This document shows, one piece after another, positions 8,174-15,715 of a DNA stretch of 25,531 bases. The notes under the pieces were generated by a model. It was given only the letters and a program-made list of their open reading frames with translations. It was not told the DNA's origin and did not search any database. Position 1 is the first letter of the stretch. Each line of letters begins with the position of its first letter. The stretch is from CAYZYO01 sp964482585 (lineage in GTDB: Bacteria; Bacillota; Syntrophomonadia; Syntrophomonadales; Syntrophomonadaceae), in NCBI GenBank assembly GCA_964482585.1, contig CAYZYO010000019.1, positions 1 through 25,531 on the forward strand. The letters are read 5' to 3'. A program made the translations under genes and the position numbers.

Positions 8174-8675
8174 TAAAAAGCCTCCTTTCTTCAACTAAGT
8201 TTTTTATTTTCAGAATCTTGTTCCTTTACGGTTTTAGTTTATTCCGCGATATATTTATGGTATACGCTGTATACAGTTTTCTTCTCCACATGCAGAAGAA
8301 ACCTCCACCCGGGAGACTTCCAACCCGTATAGCAGAGACTTCAGTCTCCAGCCTGTCAAGTATTCACGTATCCGGGCAGGGGACCGAAGTCCCCTCTACT
8401 TGGTTCAGAGCAATATGGTTTTACACAATATTTCTTTATATTACTGAAATTTGTGATTTGCATTAGTAATCCTGCTAAATATATTATCGTTAATTTAAAC
8501 ACAAATTTTAATTATGCCTACGATTTTAAATTTGCCGTTTTTTTGTTGCGATAATAAGGCATTGATTTAGTGTTCTTATTGCTGGGAGAAGGGTTTGGGG
8601 GAGTTTTCAGCTTCTTTAGCAGTCAAGGCAGGTTTTTTGTCTTTTGGGGGGACAAACTCTTATTTTGATGGGGAA
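8174..8675. other. Non-coding spacer upstream of cheW
   Basis: About 500 bp without a gene. It contains a near-palindrome GTATACGCTGTATAC at 8260-8274 (possible operator, no factor assigned), a degraded hairpin remnant near 8291-8320, paired REP-like hairpins at 8329-8399, and an AT-rich stretch (8400-8675) in which I see nothing clear. Confidence 0.6.
8329..8399. repeat. Paired inverted REP-like hairpins, pair 2 (compensated stem)
   Basis: The left hairpin (8329-8349) is ATAGC then AGAGACTTCAGTCTCC. The right one (8379-8399) is GGGGACCGAAGTCCCC then TCTAC, in which the third stem pair is G-C instead of A-T. The spacer is 29 bp. Confidence 0.8.
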
Positions 8676-8924
8676 TTAAAATAATCCCTCGTGAATTAAT
8701 CTTATTTTTTGTTCCCGGTGCAATTGTTTAATTGCATATTCCTTTTTTTGGGCTTCTTCCCTGGTTATACACTCTGCACAATACTTTAATGTGACTGGAT
8801 ATCTGGACCGGGTGTATTTTGCACCTTTACCACAATTATGCTGTTTAATTCTTTTTTCTATATCGGTTGTCCATCCTGTATAAAGGGTACCATCTTTACA
8901 CTCGACAATATATACATAATGCAT
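8676..8924 (-). CDS. GIY-YIG domain protein of the YhbQ/YazA (UPF0213) family
   Basis: An 82-residue, single-domain GIY-YIG protein: MHYVYIVECKDGTLYTGWTTDIEKRIKQHN carries the two beta strands (YVY...YTGW in place of GIY...YIG) and the conserved arginine; YTRSRYP and EEAQKKEYAIKQL follow. Such proteins are small putative nucleases of uncertain role (DNA repair or structure processing has been proposed). I chose the ATG at 8924, preceded by AAGAGGT, because the upstream in-frame extension to 9089 has no resemblance to the family. It stands alone, between repeat-rich spacers. Confidence 0.9.
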   Translation of the reverse strand: MHYVYIVECKDGTLYTGWTTDIEKRIKQHNCGKGAKYTRSRYPVTLKYCAECITREEAQKKEYAIKQLHREQKIRLIHEGLF

Positions 8925-9192
8925 ATAATATACCTCTTGCTGTTTTATTTTAATATTTCCCCGTTTCAAAAAGGCAAAAGAGCCATGCAGCTCGGAAATT
9001 CCGCTGAATATCAAGTAAAAGCAAAGGAAATTTATATCCATTTCCGGGTGCTTAAGAGACATTATACTTAAGAAGGCTGCATAATTCAAAAATCGGCAGT
9101 ATCCTTTTGGCTTTCGCAGGGAAATTTCAGGCGGAGACTGAAGTCTCCTCTACAGGGGTACGGGAGAGATGGATGGCCAATTCCTGCCATAC

Positions 9193-9292
9193 NNNNNNNN
9201 NNNNNNNNNNNNNNNNNNNNNNNNNNNNNNNNNNNNNNNNNNNNNNNNNNNNNNNNNNNNNNNNNNNNNNNNNNNNNNNNNNNNNNNNNNNN
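9193..9292. other. Scaffold gap (100 N) inside the tandem array
   Basis: A run of exactly 100 N. Flanks on both sides are parts of the same 69-bp unit, so the gap is a repeat-collapse break. Confidence 0.95.
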
Positions 9293-9326
9293 CTGAAGTC
9301 TCCTCTACAGGGGTACGGGAGAGATG

Positions 9327-9426
9327 NNNNNNNNNNNNNNNNNNNNNNNNNNNNNNNNNNNNNNNNNNNNNNNNNNNNNNNNNNNNNNNNNNNNNNNNNN
9401 NNNNNNNNNNNNNNNNNNNNNNNNNN
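9327..9426. other. Scaffold gap (100 N) inside the tandem array
   Basis: A second run of exactly 100 N, only 34 bases after the first. The short island between them is one hairpin of the array. Confidence 0.95.
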
Positions 9427-9573
9427 GATGGCCAATTCCTGCCATACCCTTCAGCCGGAGACTGAAGTCTCCTCTACAGGGGTACAGGAGAGATGGATGG
9501 CCAATTCCTGCCATACCCTTCAGCCGGAGACTGAAGTCTCCTCTACAGGGTGGGGGGATGGAGAAACAGTAAT

Positions 9574-10284
9574 CTACCGTTTTAAGATTTTCGCCTTTTG
9601 GGAATCATATTCCTCCTGGGTTATATATTCTTTTTCCAACAGCTGAGCCAGTTTAAGAAGTTCATCGGCGACATAACTGCTGTCGGTATCTTTTTCAGGC
9701 GGAGCATTTTGGCCGTATTCTTTGTCTTTGGCAACCAAATAACTTAATAAACTTTGCCAGTAGACTGCGTTCTCCAGCGCATTCAAATATATTGAATTGT
9801 TTTTCTCAACCGGTCTATCTACTTCCATAAATTTAATTAAATGTCTGCTGTTTTTATCATCATTTATAATAATACAAATCTCTACCGTCTTTACCTTCTG
9901 TTTTTGACTTCGTTTAATACCTGTATTTACTTTATCCTGGCTTGCTTTAGATATATCCGGATTAGTTATTCCATCTTCCAGTATCTGCACTTCCATGATA
10001 TCGTTAAAATTATAGATTTTGGTTTCCTGCTCAAGTTTATCTGCCACCGGATTTTCTATATTAGCAACACCATAAACCAGGCATAATTTACCCCTGGCTT
10101 CATCTACAGCTATACCTGAATCACCTTTGTTTGTCAGGTAGGTTTGGGAAGGAGCCAGGTTATCTATATTATCCAGGATTTCTGAGAAACTTTTTTCTGA
10201 TAATGATTTCGTAGCCCTGGACAACCAGGATGCTACCGCATAAACTACCCCACAGGTTACTAATATTCCAATAATTATCTCCAT
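9574..10284 (-). CDS. Membrane-anchored protein with C-terminal SHOCT-like domain
   Basis: About 236 aa; I do not recognise the whole protein. Residues 1-22 (MEIIIGILVTCGVVYAVASWL) are one hydrophobic segment, likely an N-terminal membrane anchor. Residues about 45-190 are a mixed alpha/beta region (YLTNKGDSGIAVDEARGKLCLVYG, then IYNFNDIMEVQILEDG, later VEICIIINDD), similar in style to proteins that sense or bind through a PH-like fold. The last 30 residues (ADELLKLAQLLEKEYITQEEYDSQKAKIL) match the SHOCT pattern, a short C-terminal helical hairpin. Start: ATG at 10284; a GTG at 10296 is also in frame but abuts the GGGGTG ribosome site. No operon partner is adjacent. Confidence 0.75.
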   Translation of the reverse strand: MEIIIGILVTCGVVYAVASWLSRATKSLSEKSFSEILDNIDNLAPSQTYLTNKGDSGIAVDEARGKLCLVYGVANIENPVADKLEQETKIYNFNDIMEVQILEDGITNPDISKASQDKVNTGIKRSQKQKVKTVEICIIINDDKNSRHLIKFMEVDRPVEKNNSIYLNALENAVYWQSLLSYLVAKDKEYGQNAPPEKDTDSSYVADELLKLAQLLEKEYITQEEYDSQKAKILKR

Positions 10285-10358
10285 TAAATATCCCACACCC
10301 CTTTTTTCTCTAGTTCATGATTGATTCCACTGTGATAAAACTTGATTCTTATATCGTA

Positions 10359-10446
10359 GTAGAAGATACTTCAGTATCCCCTATATACCGTTATTATCTG
10401 ACCGGACGGAGACAGAAGTCTCCTCTATTCTTTCCAACTTTCCAAC
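10359..10446. repeat. Paired inverted REP-like hairpins, pair 3, with 8-bp tandem tail
   Basis: The left hairpin (10359-10379) is GTAGA then AGATACTTCAGTATCC: the fourth stem pair is T-A/A-T instead of G-C, with both arms changed. The right hairpin (10408-10428) is GGAGACAGAAGTCTCC then TCTAT. The spacer is 28 bp. Two copies of TTTCCAAC (10431-10446) follow, as after the pair at the right window edge. Confidence 0.8.
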
Positions 10447-10497
10447 TACTTTTTGCAGTATAATCACGATTCCCTTTTTTATACTTTTATCATCTAA

Positions 10498-10788
10498 TTA
10501 GAGTTTCTCCAGATAGCCCTTCATAATCTCCAGCTCCTCCGCAGCCAGTTTCTTCAATTTAGCCACCGCTATTTCTACAACCTCTAGACTTTCCCCTTCT
10601 AATTCTTCTCTGAGGAGTTTTTCGAATGGAATAATACTTATTCTTGATACTGCTTCTGCAGCATCAATCTGGGCAAAAAAACCGTTAAAAAGAGTCATTA
10701 ATCTAGAAAAATACGCTTCTACCCAGTTTTCAATTTGTTCCTCATCCATTATTCCATTAGTAAAATTAAACTTTTTAGTCTGGTACAT
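10498..10788 (-). CDS. Hypothetical 96-aa acidic helical protein
   Basis: I do not recognise this protein. It is 96 residues, acidic, predicted mainly helical from its heptad-like spacing of leucines, with no signal peptide, cysteine or obvious motif. The C-terminal half (about 57-96, KLLREELEGESLEVVEIAVAK and on) is rich in Glu/Leu/Lys and might form a coiled coil. The ATG is preceded by AAGGGGGC about 7 nt upstream, which supports a real gene. It stands alone between repeat-bearing spacers and close to the SHOCT-like gene on the same strand. Confidence 0.7.
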   Translation of the reverse strand: MYQTKKFNFTNGIMDEEQIENWVEAYFSRLMTLFNGFFAQIDAAEAVSRISIIPFEKLLREELEGESLEVVEIAVAKLKKLAAEELEIMKGYLEKL

Positions 10789-10864
10789 CTTTGAGCCCCC
10801 TTATCCATGCCGTTTTTTAAGCAACTGCCTTTAAAACAGTTTCCAGTGCCAATCCCCCAGAGTC

Positions 10865-10885
10865 GGAGACTGAAGTCTCCTCTAC
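10865..10885 (+). repeat. REP-like hairpin, single forward copy
   Basis: A perfect consensus copy, GGAGACTGAAGTCTCC then TCTAC, upstream of the 96-aa hypothetical gene. Confidence 0.85.
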
Positions 10886-11133
10886 GTTATAAGATTTCGG
10901 TTGTATTTCTCTGGAGGCTGTAAACCTTTTAGAATAACCTTTGTGTAATGCAGATACTTATCTTTCTCAAAATATTATATCATCTATAAGACAACTCTTC
11001 TGAAATAAAGGGATAATAAATCTGTGTTAACCAGTTTTCATCCGTGGTTAATTAACAAAAGGTAACTCCACTGCAAAAGGTAGTATTTATACATCATTAT
11101 ATAGTTGGAAAATTGAAAAACACCCGTATCTTT

Positions 11134-11156
11134 GTAGGGGAGACTTCTGCCTCCCC
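11134..11156 (-). repeat. REP-like hairpin, single reverse copy
   Basis: GTAG followed by GGGAGACTTCTGCCTCCCC. The stem is extended by G-C pairs, with one A-C mismatch (G-T on the other strand) and a 4-nt loop. It lies 47 bp past the nrdG stop. Confidence 0.7.
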
Positions 11157-11202
11157 TAAATACCGTTTTATGTATGCCAGAGACCTGTATTTTAAAGCCT
11201 TT

Positions 11203-11916
11203 CTAAATGTTTAGCACCTTAACCTTTTTAATAAAAGATCGACAGCTCTCTGCCATTATTTCCAGGTCGGTTTTACTGTAGGGAACCACCTCTTCATAAC
11301 CGGGGTCAAGTGTATGCTGCGGATTAAACTGCTGCAGGGAATAGGTTTTGGCTCCCATAAGATATCTGGCTATCTGGATTATGTCTTCAGGAGTGTGCAG
11401 ACCCCTGACCACTGTTGTTCTGAATTCAATTTCAATAGGCGCCCTTTTTAGCAGATAAATCGAATTAAGCAGATTTAAAAAGTCCTCGGAGCTTATTTTT
11501 CCGGCTGCTTTTAAGTATTTGCTGTATTCCAGGGGTGCCTTTACATCCATAGCAATGTAATCTAATAATCCCTCTTTAATCAGCTCTTCCAGCATTAATG
11601 GATTAGTTCCATTGGTATCGAGCTTTACCAGTAATCCCTGGTTTTTTAACTGCTGGCACATTCCGGGAAGTTTACTGTTTAATGTCGGCTCACCACCGCT
11701 TATAACCACGGCATCTATAAATCCCCGGCGTTCTTCAAGAAATTTCATTAATTCTTCTGTTGAGAGATACGACTGATCTGCCTTTCCCGGTTTTATTAAT
11801 AAATGACCATTATGGCAGTATGGACAGCGAAAATTACACCCCCGGGTAAATAGTACTGTAGCTATTTGTCCCGGGTAATCTACCAGGCTCTGTTTAATAA
11901 TTCCACCAAAATCCAT
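11203..11916 (-). CDS. nrdG: Anaerobic ribonucleotide reductase activating radical-SAM protein
   Basis: This enzyme uses a [4Fe-4S] cluster and S-adenosylmethionine to create the glycyl radical on NrdD. The 237-residue product has C27-x3-C31-x2-C34 in FTRGCNFRCPYCHNGHLL, which binds the cluster; SGGEPTL at 73-79; and the leading segment GGIIKQSLVDYPGQIATVLF typical of the longer NrdG2 type (about 230 aa) rather than the short E. coli NrdG. It starts 22 bp after the nrdD stop with an AGGAGC ribosome site, so the two are co-transcribed. Confidence 0.94.
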   Translation of the reverse strand: MDFGGIIKQSLVDYPGQIATVLFTRGCNFRCPYCHNGHLLIKPGKADQSYLSTEELMKFLEERRGFIDAVVISGGEPTLNSKLPGMCQQLKNQGLLVKLDTNGTNPLMLEELIKEGLLDYIAMDVKAPLEYSKYLKAAGKISSEDFLNLLNSIYLLKRAPIEIEFRTTVVRGLHTPEDIIQIARYLMGAKTYSLQQFNPQHTLDPGYEEVVPYSKTDLEIMAESCRSFIKKVKVLNI

Positions 11917-11938
11917 TTATTGCTCCTGTTCTTTTTAA

Positions 11939-14900
11939 TCATCCCACATTATATGTCTGCCGGTTTTTAAATTCCTGCTGTTTGCCTTCGTTCCACTGGT
12001 CAACCGGGCGCAGGTAGCCAACTACCCTTGAATATACCTCACAGGAGGTTTTTATACCTGAAGCCTGGCAGGTGGGGCAAAGAAAATGCTCGCCGGTAAT
12101 ATACCCGTGCTGGGGACAAATACTAAAAGTAGGTGAAATATAAAAATACGGCATAGTAAACAGCTCACAGGCTTTTTTAATCAATCTTTTTACGGAATCA
12201 TTATCAGGCAGGGCCTCACCTAAGAATATATGGAAAGTAGTACCTCCAGTATACATGCTCTGCAGGGGATCCTGCAGTTTCATGGATTTAAACAAGTCAT
12301 CAGTGTAGCCCACCGGCAGATGAGTAGAATTGGTGTAAAAAGGCTCTACTCCCTGGCTTTTTGCTTCATCATTATTAGCAACAATGATATCCGGAAATCT
12401 TACCCGGTCTTTCCTGGGCATGCTGTAACTTACACCTTCAGCCGGTGTTGCTTCGAGGTTGTAGAGGTTTCCCGTTTCCTCCTGGTAAGATAATATCCGG
12501 GTTCTCATAAATTCTAATACCTCAAGCACAAAAGCGTGTCCCTCATCAGATCCAATATCCTGCCCCAGGAAATTCAAGCAGGATTCATTCATCCCCACCA
12601 GTCCAATAGTGGAAAAATGGTTTATCCAGTGCTGCCCTGTGGCCTGTTTTACCCCCCTCAGGTAAAACTGGGAATAAGGATATAACCCTGATTCAGTCAG
12701 GTTTTCTAAAACCTTGCGCTTTATTTCCAGGCTGTCTCTAGCCAGATCCATAACCTCGGTCAGCTTCATAAAGTAATCCTCCCGGTCATCTGCTTGATAA
12801 CCTATACAGGGCATATTTATAGTGACTACCCCAATAGAACCGGTAAGCGGGTTAGATCCGAACAACCCCCCGCCGCGTTTTCTCAGTTCCCGGTTGTCTA
12901 AGCGCAGCCGGCAGCACATGCTTCTGGCATCTTCCGGGTCCATATCGGAATTAATATAGTTGGAAAAGCCCGGTATGCCATATTTAGCCGTCATTTCCCA
13001 GATCTTATTATATTCGGGTTTGTCCCAATCAAAGTCGGTGGTAATATTGTAAGTCGGTATGGGGAAGGTAAAGACCCTTTCTTCAGCATCACCCTCCATC
13101 ATAACTTCAGCAAAGGCTTTATTAAGGATGTCCATCTGCTCCTGGAACTCTTTATAGGTCTTGTCCATTAACCTGCCGCCGATGATTGCCGGCTCATCCT
13201 GCATATGTTTAGGCACCTTCAGGTCCATGGTTATGTTGGTAAAGGGCGTATTACCAGTAATGAATACTTTCCCGTTACGCCTGGCTATTACGGTTTCATT
13301 ATCTGTATTAGGACACCAGATTATTCCTTTATATTCAACCTTCTCAACCTTATTTATATAGGTATCCTTATGCCTGATAACCCTGATAATAAATCGATCT
13401 TTTACCGATAGTTCATTATCCGGCTTCCTGACCAGAACAGTAGCCCCATATCCAGCATTGACAATTACCTGCAGTAACTGGTCTTTGATTACCTCGGAGG
13501 TGGTAGTAATTTTGCAATTTTCACAGCCGTCTCCCTTAATGTAGGTTTCTAGAAAAATCCTGGAGGATTCTGCATCTGCATTTAAAATGGTCTCGGGAAT
13601 AAACTTGATTCCGCGTTTTTTATCGGTCCCGAAGATTTCAAATACCCTCCTGGTACTATCTGCATTGAATCTAATTACATTACATTCCTCTCCCAGCCCC
13701 TCTTGCGTACGTTCAGTGTAATGCAAGCCAAGCTCACCGCACAATTCGACTATTTCCCGGTAATGTTGAGGGCTTTTAATTTTAGACTGGTAGATGCTGA
13801 TTCTGCCATCACCTCTGCCACTGGTATCAAGCGACCCCTCAGATACTATCCAGGCAATCAGCTTAATAACATCTTCCGGCATATCGGTCTCACCTTTAAC
13901 ATTCCCCTCACTCCCTACCGGAACGATGAACGGGGATTTTAGCTTCAGCACATCTTCAATTTTTTCAAGGATATAGTCCGGGGAGTTAAATTTCTTTCTG
14001 ACTACACGGTGTTCCGGGGAAATCAACTGGTCGCTGATGCGGTTTTTCAGGTTATACATAATTCCCTGGTATTCCCTGGCAAAGAGTTTTTTTACCGGCA
14101 GGTATTCGACGAATCCTTTTTCTACATTAAATGTCGCTATTATATCTCCTGCCTGCAGCTCATGGTGTTTTTTCCAACCGTTTACTCCCAGAATTTCTGT
14201 ATCCTCAGACATACATTGAAAACCCACCCGGGTAGGAACATTAATATTAAATATGAATTCCTGAAGAGACTGTTTCACCTGTTTATAGTCTAGATTATCA
14301 TAATAAATAAATGGAGCCAGTAAGGTATCAAAATTAGAAAAGGCCTGGGCCCCGGCGGCTTCTCCCTGCAGGGTATAGAAGAAATTAACTATCTGCCCTA
14401 ACACCGCCCGGAAATGCTTGGCCGGTTTGCTGACTACTTTTCCCCGGGCACCTTTGAATCCTTCCCGTAAAAGGTCCTGCAGATCCCAGCCTACACAGTA
14501 AACCGCCAGAATACCCAGGTCGTGGATGTGAAAATCCCCTGCCTCCTGGGCCTCTTTCATCTGGGGAGTATAGATCTGGTTAAGCCAGTACTGGCTGGTC
14601 ACAATAGAGGAAACATGAAAATTCATTCCCTGCAGGCTGAAGTTCATATTGGAGTTCTCTTTTACCCGCCAGTCGCTCCTGTCCAGATAATTCTTGATTA
14701 TTTCGTTGTTTTCTAATAGCTGTTTGCTGTCTCTTATGTTCTCATGCTGTTTACGGTATAGTATGTAGGCCTTGGCTGTTTTATAGTGGCCATTTTTAAC
14801 CAGGACTCTTTCCACCAGATCCTGAATATCTTCAACTGATAATACTTCAAAACTATCCATTGACTGGTATTCTGCAAGCTCAACGACCTTATCGGCTAAA

Positions 14901-15025
14901 ACTTCTGCTTTCTGCCGATTTCTTCCCCCTACCGCCCTGGCAGCTTTAAAGATTGCTTCAACAATCTTTTCCTTTTCAAAGGCTACTATCCGCCCATCTC
15001 TTTTTTTAATCTGAGTGATATTCAT
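11939..15025 (-). CDS. nrdD: Anaerobic (class III) ribonucleoside-triphosphate reductase with in-frame intein
   Basis: NrdD reduces ribonucleoside triphosphates to deoxy forms without oxygen, using a glycyl radical. The precursor is 1028 aa; removing residues 271-592 leaves a 706-aa enzyme, normal for the family. Residues 1-95 are an ATP-cone (allosteric) domain (IKKRDGRIVAFEKEKIVEAI). The catalytic barrel includes GFQ/TPFTNIT, re-joined across the intein, and SMCCRLRLDN with candidate thiyl cysteines C703/C704. At the C-terminus C970, C983, C986 and C995 look like the zinc site, and G1003 in SRVVGYLRP is the glycyl-radical residue. nrdG follows. Two NrdR boxes lie just upstream. The ribosome site GGGAG is about 12 nt from the ATG, a little far. 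Confidence 0.96.
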   Translation of the reverse strand: MNITQIKKRDGRIVAFEKEKIVEAIFKAARAVGGRNRQKAEVLADKVVELAEYQSMDSFEVLSVEDIQDLVERVLVKNGHYKTAKAYILYRKQHENIRDSKQLLENNEIIKNYLDRSDWRVKENSNMNFSLQGMNFHVSSIVTSQYWLNQIYTPQMKEAQEAGDFHIHDLGILAVYCVGWDLQDLLREGFKGARGKVVSKPAKHFRAVLGQIVNFFYTLQGEAAGAQAFSNFDTLLAPFIYYDNLDYKQVKQSLQEFIFNINVPTRVGFQCMSEDTEILGVNGWKKHHELQAGDIIATFNVEKGFVEYLPVKKLFAREYQGIMYNLKNRISDQLISPEHRVVRKKFNSPDYILEKIEDVLKLKSPFIVPVGSEGNVKGETDMPEDVIKLIAWIVSEGSLDTSGRGDGRISIYQSKIKSPQHYREIVELCGELGLHYTERTQEGLGEECNVIRFNADSTRRVFEIFGTDKKRGIKFIPETILNADAESSRIFLETYIKGDGCENCKITTTSEVIKDQLLQVIVNAGYGATVLVRKPDNELSVKDRFIIRVIRHKDTYINKVEKVEYKGIIWCPNTDNETVIARRNGKVFITGNTPFTNITMDLKVPKHMQDEPAIIGGRLMDKTYKEFQEQMDILNKAFAEVMMEGDAEERVFTFPIPTYNITTDFDWDKPEYNKIWEMTAKYGIPGFSNYINSDMDPEDARSMCCRLRLDNRELRKRGGGLFGSNPLTGSIGVVTINMPCIGYQADDREDYFMKLTEVMDLARDSLEIKRKVLENLTESGLYPYSQFYLRGVKQATGQHWINHFSTIGLVGMNESCLNFLGQDIGSDEGHAFVLEVLEFMRTRILSYQEETGNLYNLEATPAEGVSYSMPRKDRVRFPDIIVANNDEAKSQGVEPFYTNSTHLPVGYTDDLFKSMKLQDPLQSMYTGGTTFHIFLGEALPDNDSVKRLIKKACELFTMPYFYISPTFSICPQHGYITGEHFLCPTCQASGIKTSCEVYSRVVGYLRPVDQWNEGKQQEFKNRQTYNVG
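13250..14215 (-). mobile_element. Intein with LAGLIDADG-type homing endonuclease, inserted in NrdD
   Basis: 322 residues (C271-N592 of the precursor) interrupt GFQ|TPFTNIT. Splicing blocks are visible: N-terminal CMSEDTEILGVNGWKKHHEL with Cys1; ISPEHRVV with the block-B His (H339); C-terminal ARRNGKVFITGN, ending in the cyclising Asn, followed by Thr as the +1 nucleophile. The residue before the final Asn is Gly, where most inteins have His. Between the blocks are two LAGLIDADG-like helices: VIKLIAWIVSEGS (386-398) and SSRIFLETYIKGDG (487-500), the second preceded by KFIPETIL. The first has Glu-Gly where the classical motif has Asp-Gly. The frame is intact, so both splicing and homing may be active. 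Confidence 0.93.
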
Positions 15026-15050
15026 AGATAGATATATCTCCCTTCAATAA

Positions 15051-15097
15051 ATACTATATATAGTCTATCATCAAATATAGCATACCATATATAGTGT
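15051..15097 (-). promoter_or_regulatory. Tandem NrdR boxes upstream of nrdD
   Basis: Two near-palindromic 16-mers, ATACTATATATAGTCT (15051-15066) and ATACCATATATAGTGT (15082-15097), match the NrdR consensus acaCwAtATaTwGtgt. Their starts are 31 bp apart, three helical turns, the usual spacing for cooperative NrdR binding. NrdR is the ATP/dATP-sensing repressor of ribonucleotide reductase genes. A weak promoter (TTACAA, 17 bp, TATGCT on the minus strand) would place box 2 in its spacer; that part is tentative. Confidence 0.88.
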
Positions 15098-15221
15098 TTA
15101 TTTGTAATACTATATGCTTTTTTTATAGGGATTTTAGATTCGAGGTTTTGACCTTAATCCTTTAACCCTTAAATGAGAATTCTGCATAAGCCATCCCTGT
15201 CTTCAGGATGACAGTGAAGCC

Positions 15222-15242
15222 GGAGACTGAAGTCTCCTCTAC
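15222..15242 (+). repeat. REP-like hairpin, single forward copy
   Basis: A perfect consensus palindrome, then TCTAC, preceded by a left flank (TTCTGCATAAG ... TTCAGGATGACAG ... GCC) that resembles the flanks at 9075 and 20288. Confidence 0.85.
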
Positions 15243-15341
15243 GGGGGTTGTGGGTTTTTCGTTTGCCCTTTTCAATCTTGGTTGGTTCTACAGTGGGCCT
15301 GAAATCTCCCCCCCCCTACGCTTTTGCTGTCTTTTCCCTCT

Positions 15342-15362
15342 GGAGACTGTAGTCTCATCTAC
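15342..15362 (+). repeat. REP-like hairpin, single forward copy
   Basis: GGAGACTGTAGTCTCATCTAC: one loop change (GT) and one mismatch at the base of the stem. Followed by GAGTGCAGGGTTGCAA. Confidence 0.8.
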
Positions 15363-15597
15363 GAGTGCAGGGTTGCAATTGTATAGAAAAGGCTGTTATA
15401 CAAAATCCTTAAATAAAGTTCAGTTGCTATTATAATATTTTTATATCTTGATTGCACGAGAAAAACCTTAATTATTGAACATGTATAGGAGATGTTTTGT
15501 ACCCGTAGGGAAGACACCCCGGCTGCCCGGTATTTTACTCCTCAGTAAAAAGGTGCTGCCACTGCAAAAAAAAAGTAGTATTTATCCACTATAAACC

Positions 15598-15665
15598 TTA
15601 AAGGAGGCTTTATTCTCCATTAATACCATTATTATCTGGTTGGCCGGAGACTGAAGTCTCCTCAC
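15598..15665. repeat. Paired inverted REP-like hairpins, pair 4
   Basis: The left hairpin is TTAAA then GGAGGCTTTATTCTCC (15598-15618). The right hairpin is a consensus palindrome with a shortened TCAC foot (15646-15665). The spacer is 27 bp, including ACCATTATTATCTGG, very similar to the pair-3 spacer. It lies 51 bp beyond the argF stop. Confidence 0.8.
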
Positions 15666-15715
15666 GAGGATGCCGGGGATTACGGGGGCTTAAGACTGCA
15701 GAGCAGGTGTGAAAT

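Larger units (their letters stand above)
9133..9553 (+). repeat. Tandem array of a 69-bp unit carrying the REP-like hairpin
   Basis: Copies of GGAGACTGAAGTCTCC+TCTAC start at 9133, about 9288 (partly in a gap), 9457 and 9526, all in one orientation. The last two are exactly 69 bp apart. Each is followed by AGGGGTACRGGAGAGATGG and then ATGGCCAATTCCTGCCAT, which can form its own 5-bp stem, then ACCCTTCAGCC. Two 100-N gaps interrupt the array, so the true copy number is unknown (at least four). Confidence 0.9.
10789..11202. other. Repeat-bearing spacer between nrdG and the 96-aa gene
   Basis: 414 bp without a gene. It contains a forward REP-like hairpin (10865-10885), the block at 11068-11100 shared with 7483 and 15559 (CCACTGCAAAAGG, TAGTATTTAT), and one reverse hairpin (11134-11156). 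No terminator with a T-run follows nrdG. Confidence 0.65.
15098..15715. other. Long non-coding spacer between argF and nrdD
   Basis: About 620 bp with no gene. It holds several family hairpins (15222-15242, 15342-15362, pair at 15598-15665), the shared left-flank block GAGAATTCTGCATA at 15175, a partial remnant near 15297-15319 and the shared block at 15559-15585. I see no terminator with a T-run after argF; the hairpin pair may serve. Confidence 0.65.

Noticed and set aside
8260..8274. GTATACGCTGTATAC as a regulator operator for cheW
   Set aside because: A single short palindrome in AT-rich DNA; no second copy and no matching regulator recognised.
8925..9089. Longer N-terminus for the GIY-YIG protein
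   Set aside because: The extra 55 residues do not resemble the family, and a good ribosome site precedes the internal ATG at 8924.
9133..9553. CRISPR array
   Set aside because: The sequences between palindromes are identical in all units, with no unique spacers and no cas genes.
9107..9646. Open frame through the 69-bp array encoding a repetitive peptide
   Set aside because: The array period is divisible by three, so frames stay open on both strands; the frame crosses N gaps, has no ribosome site and runs antisense into the SHOCT-like gene.
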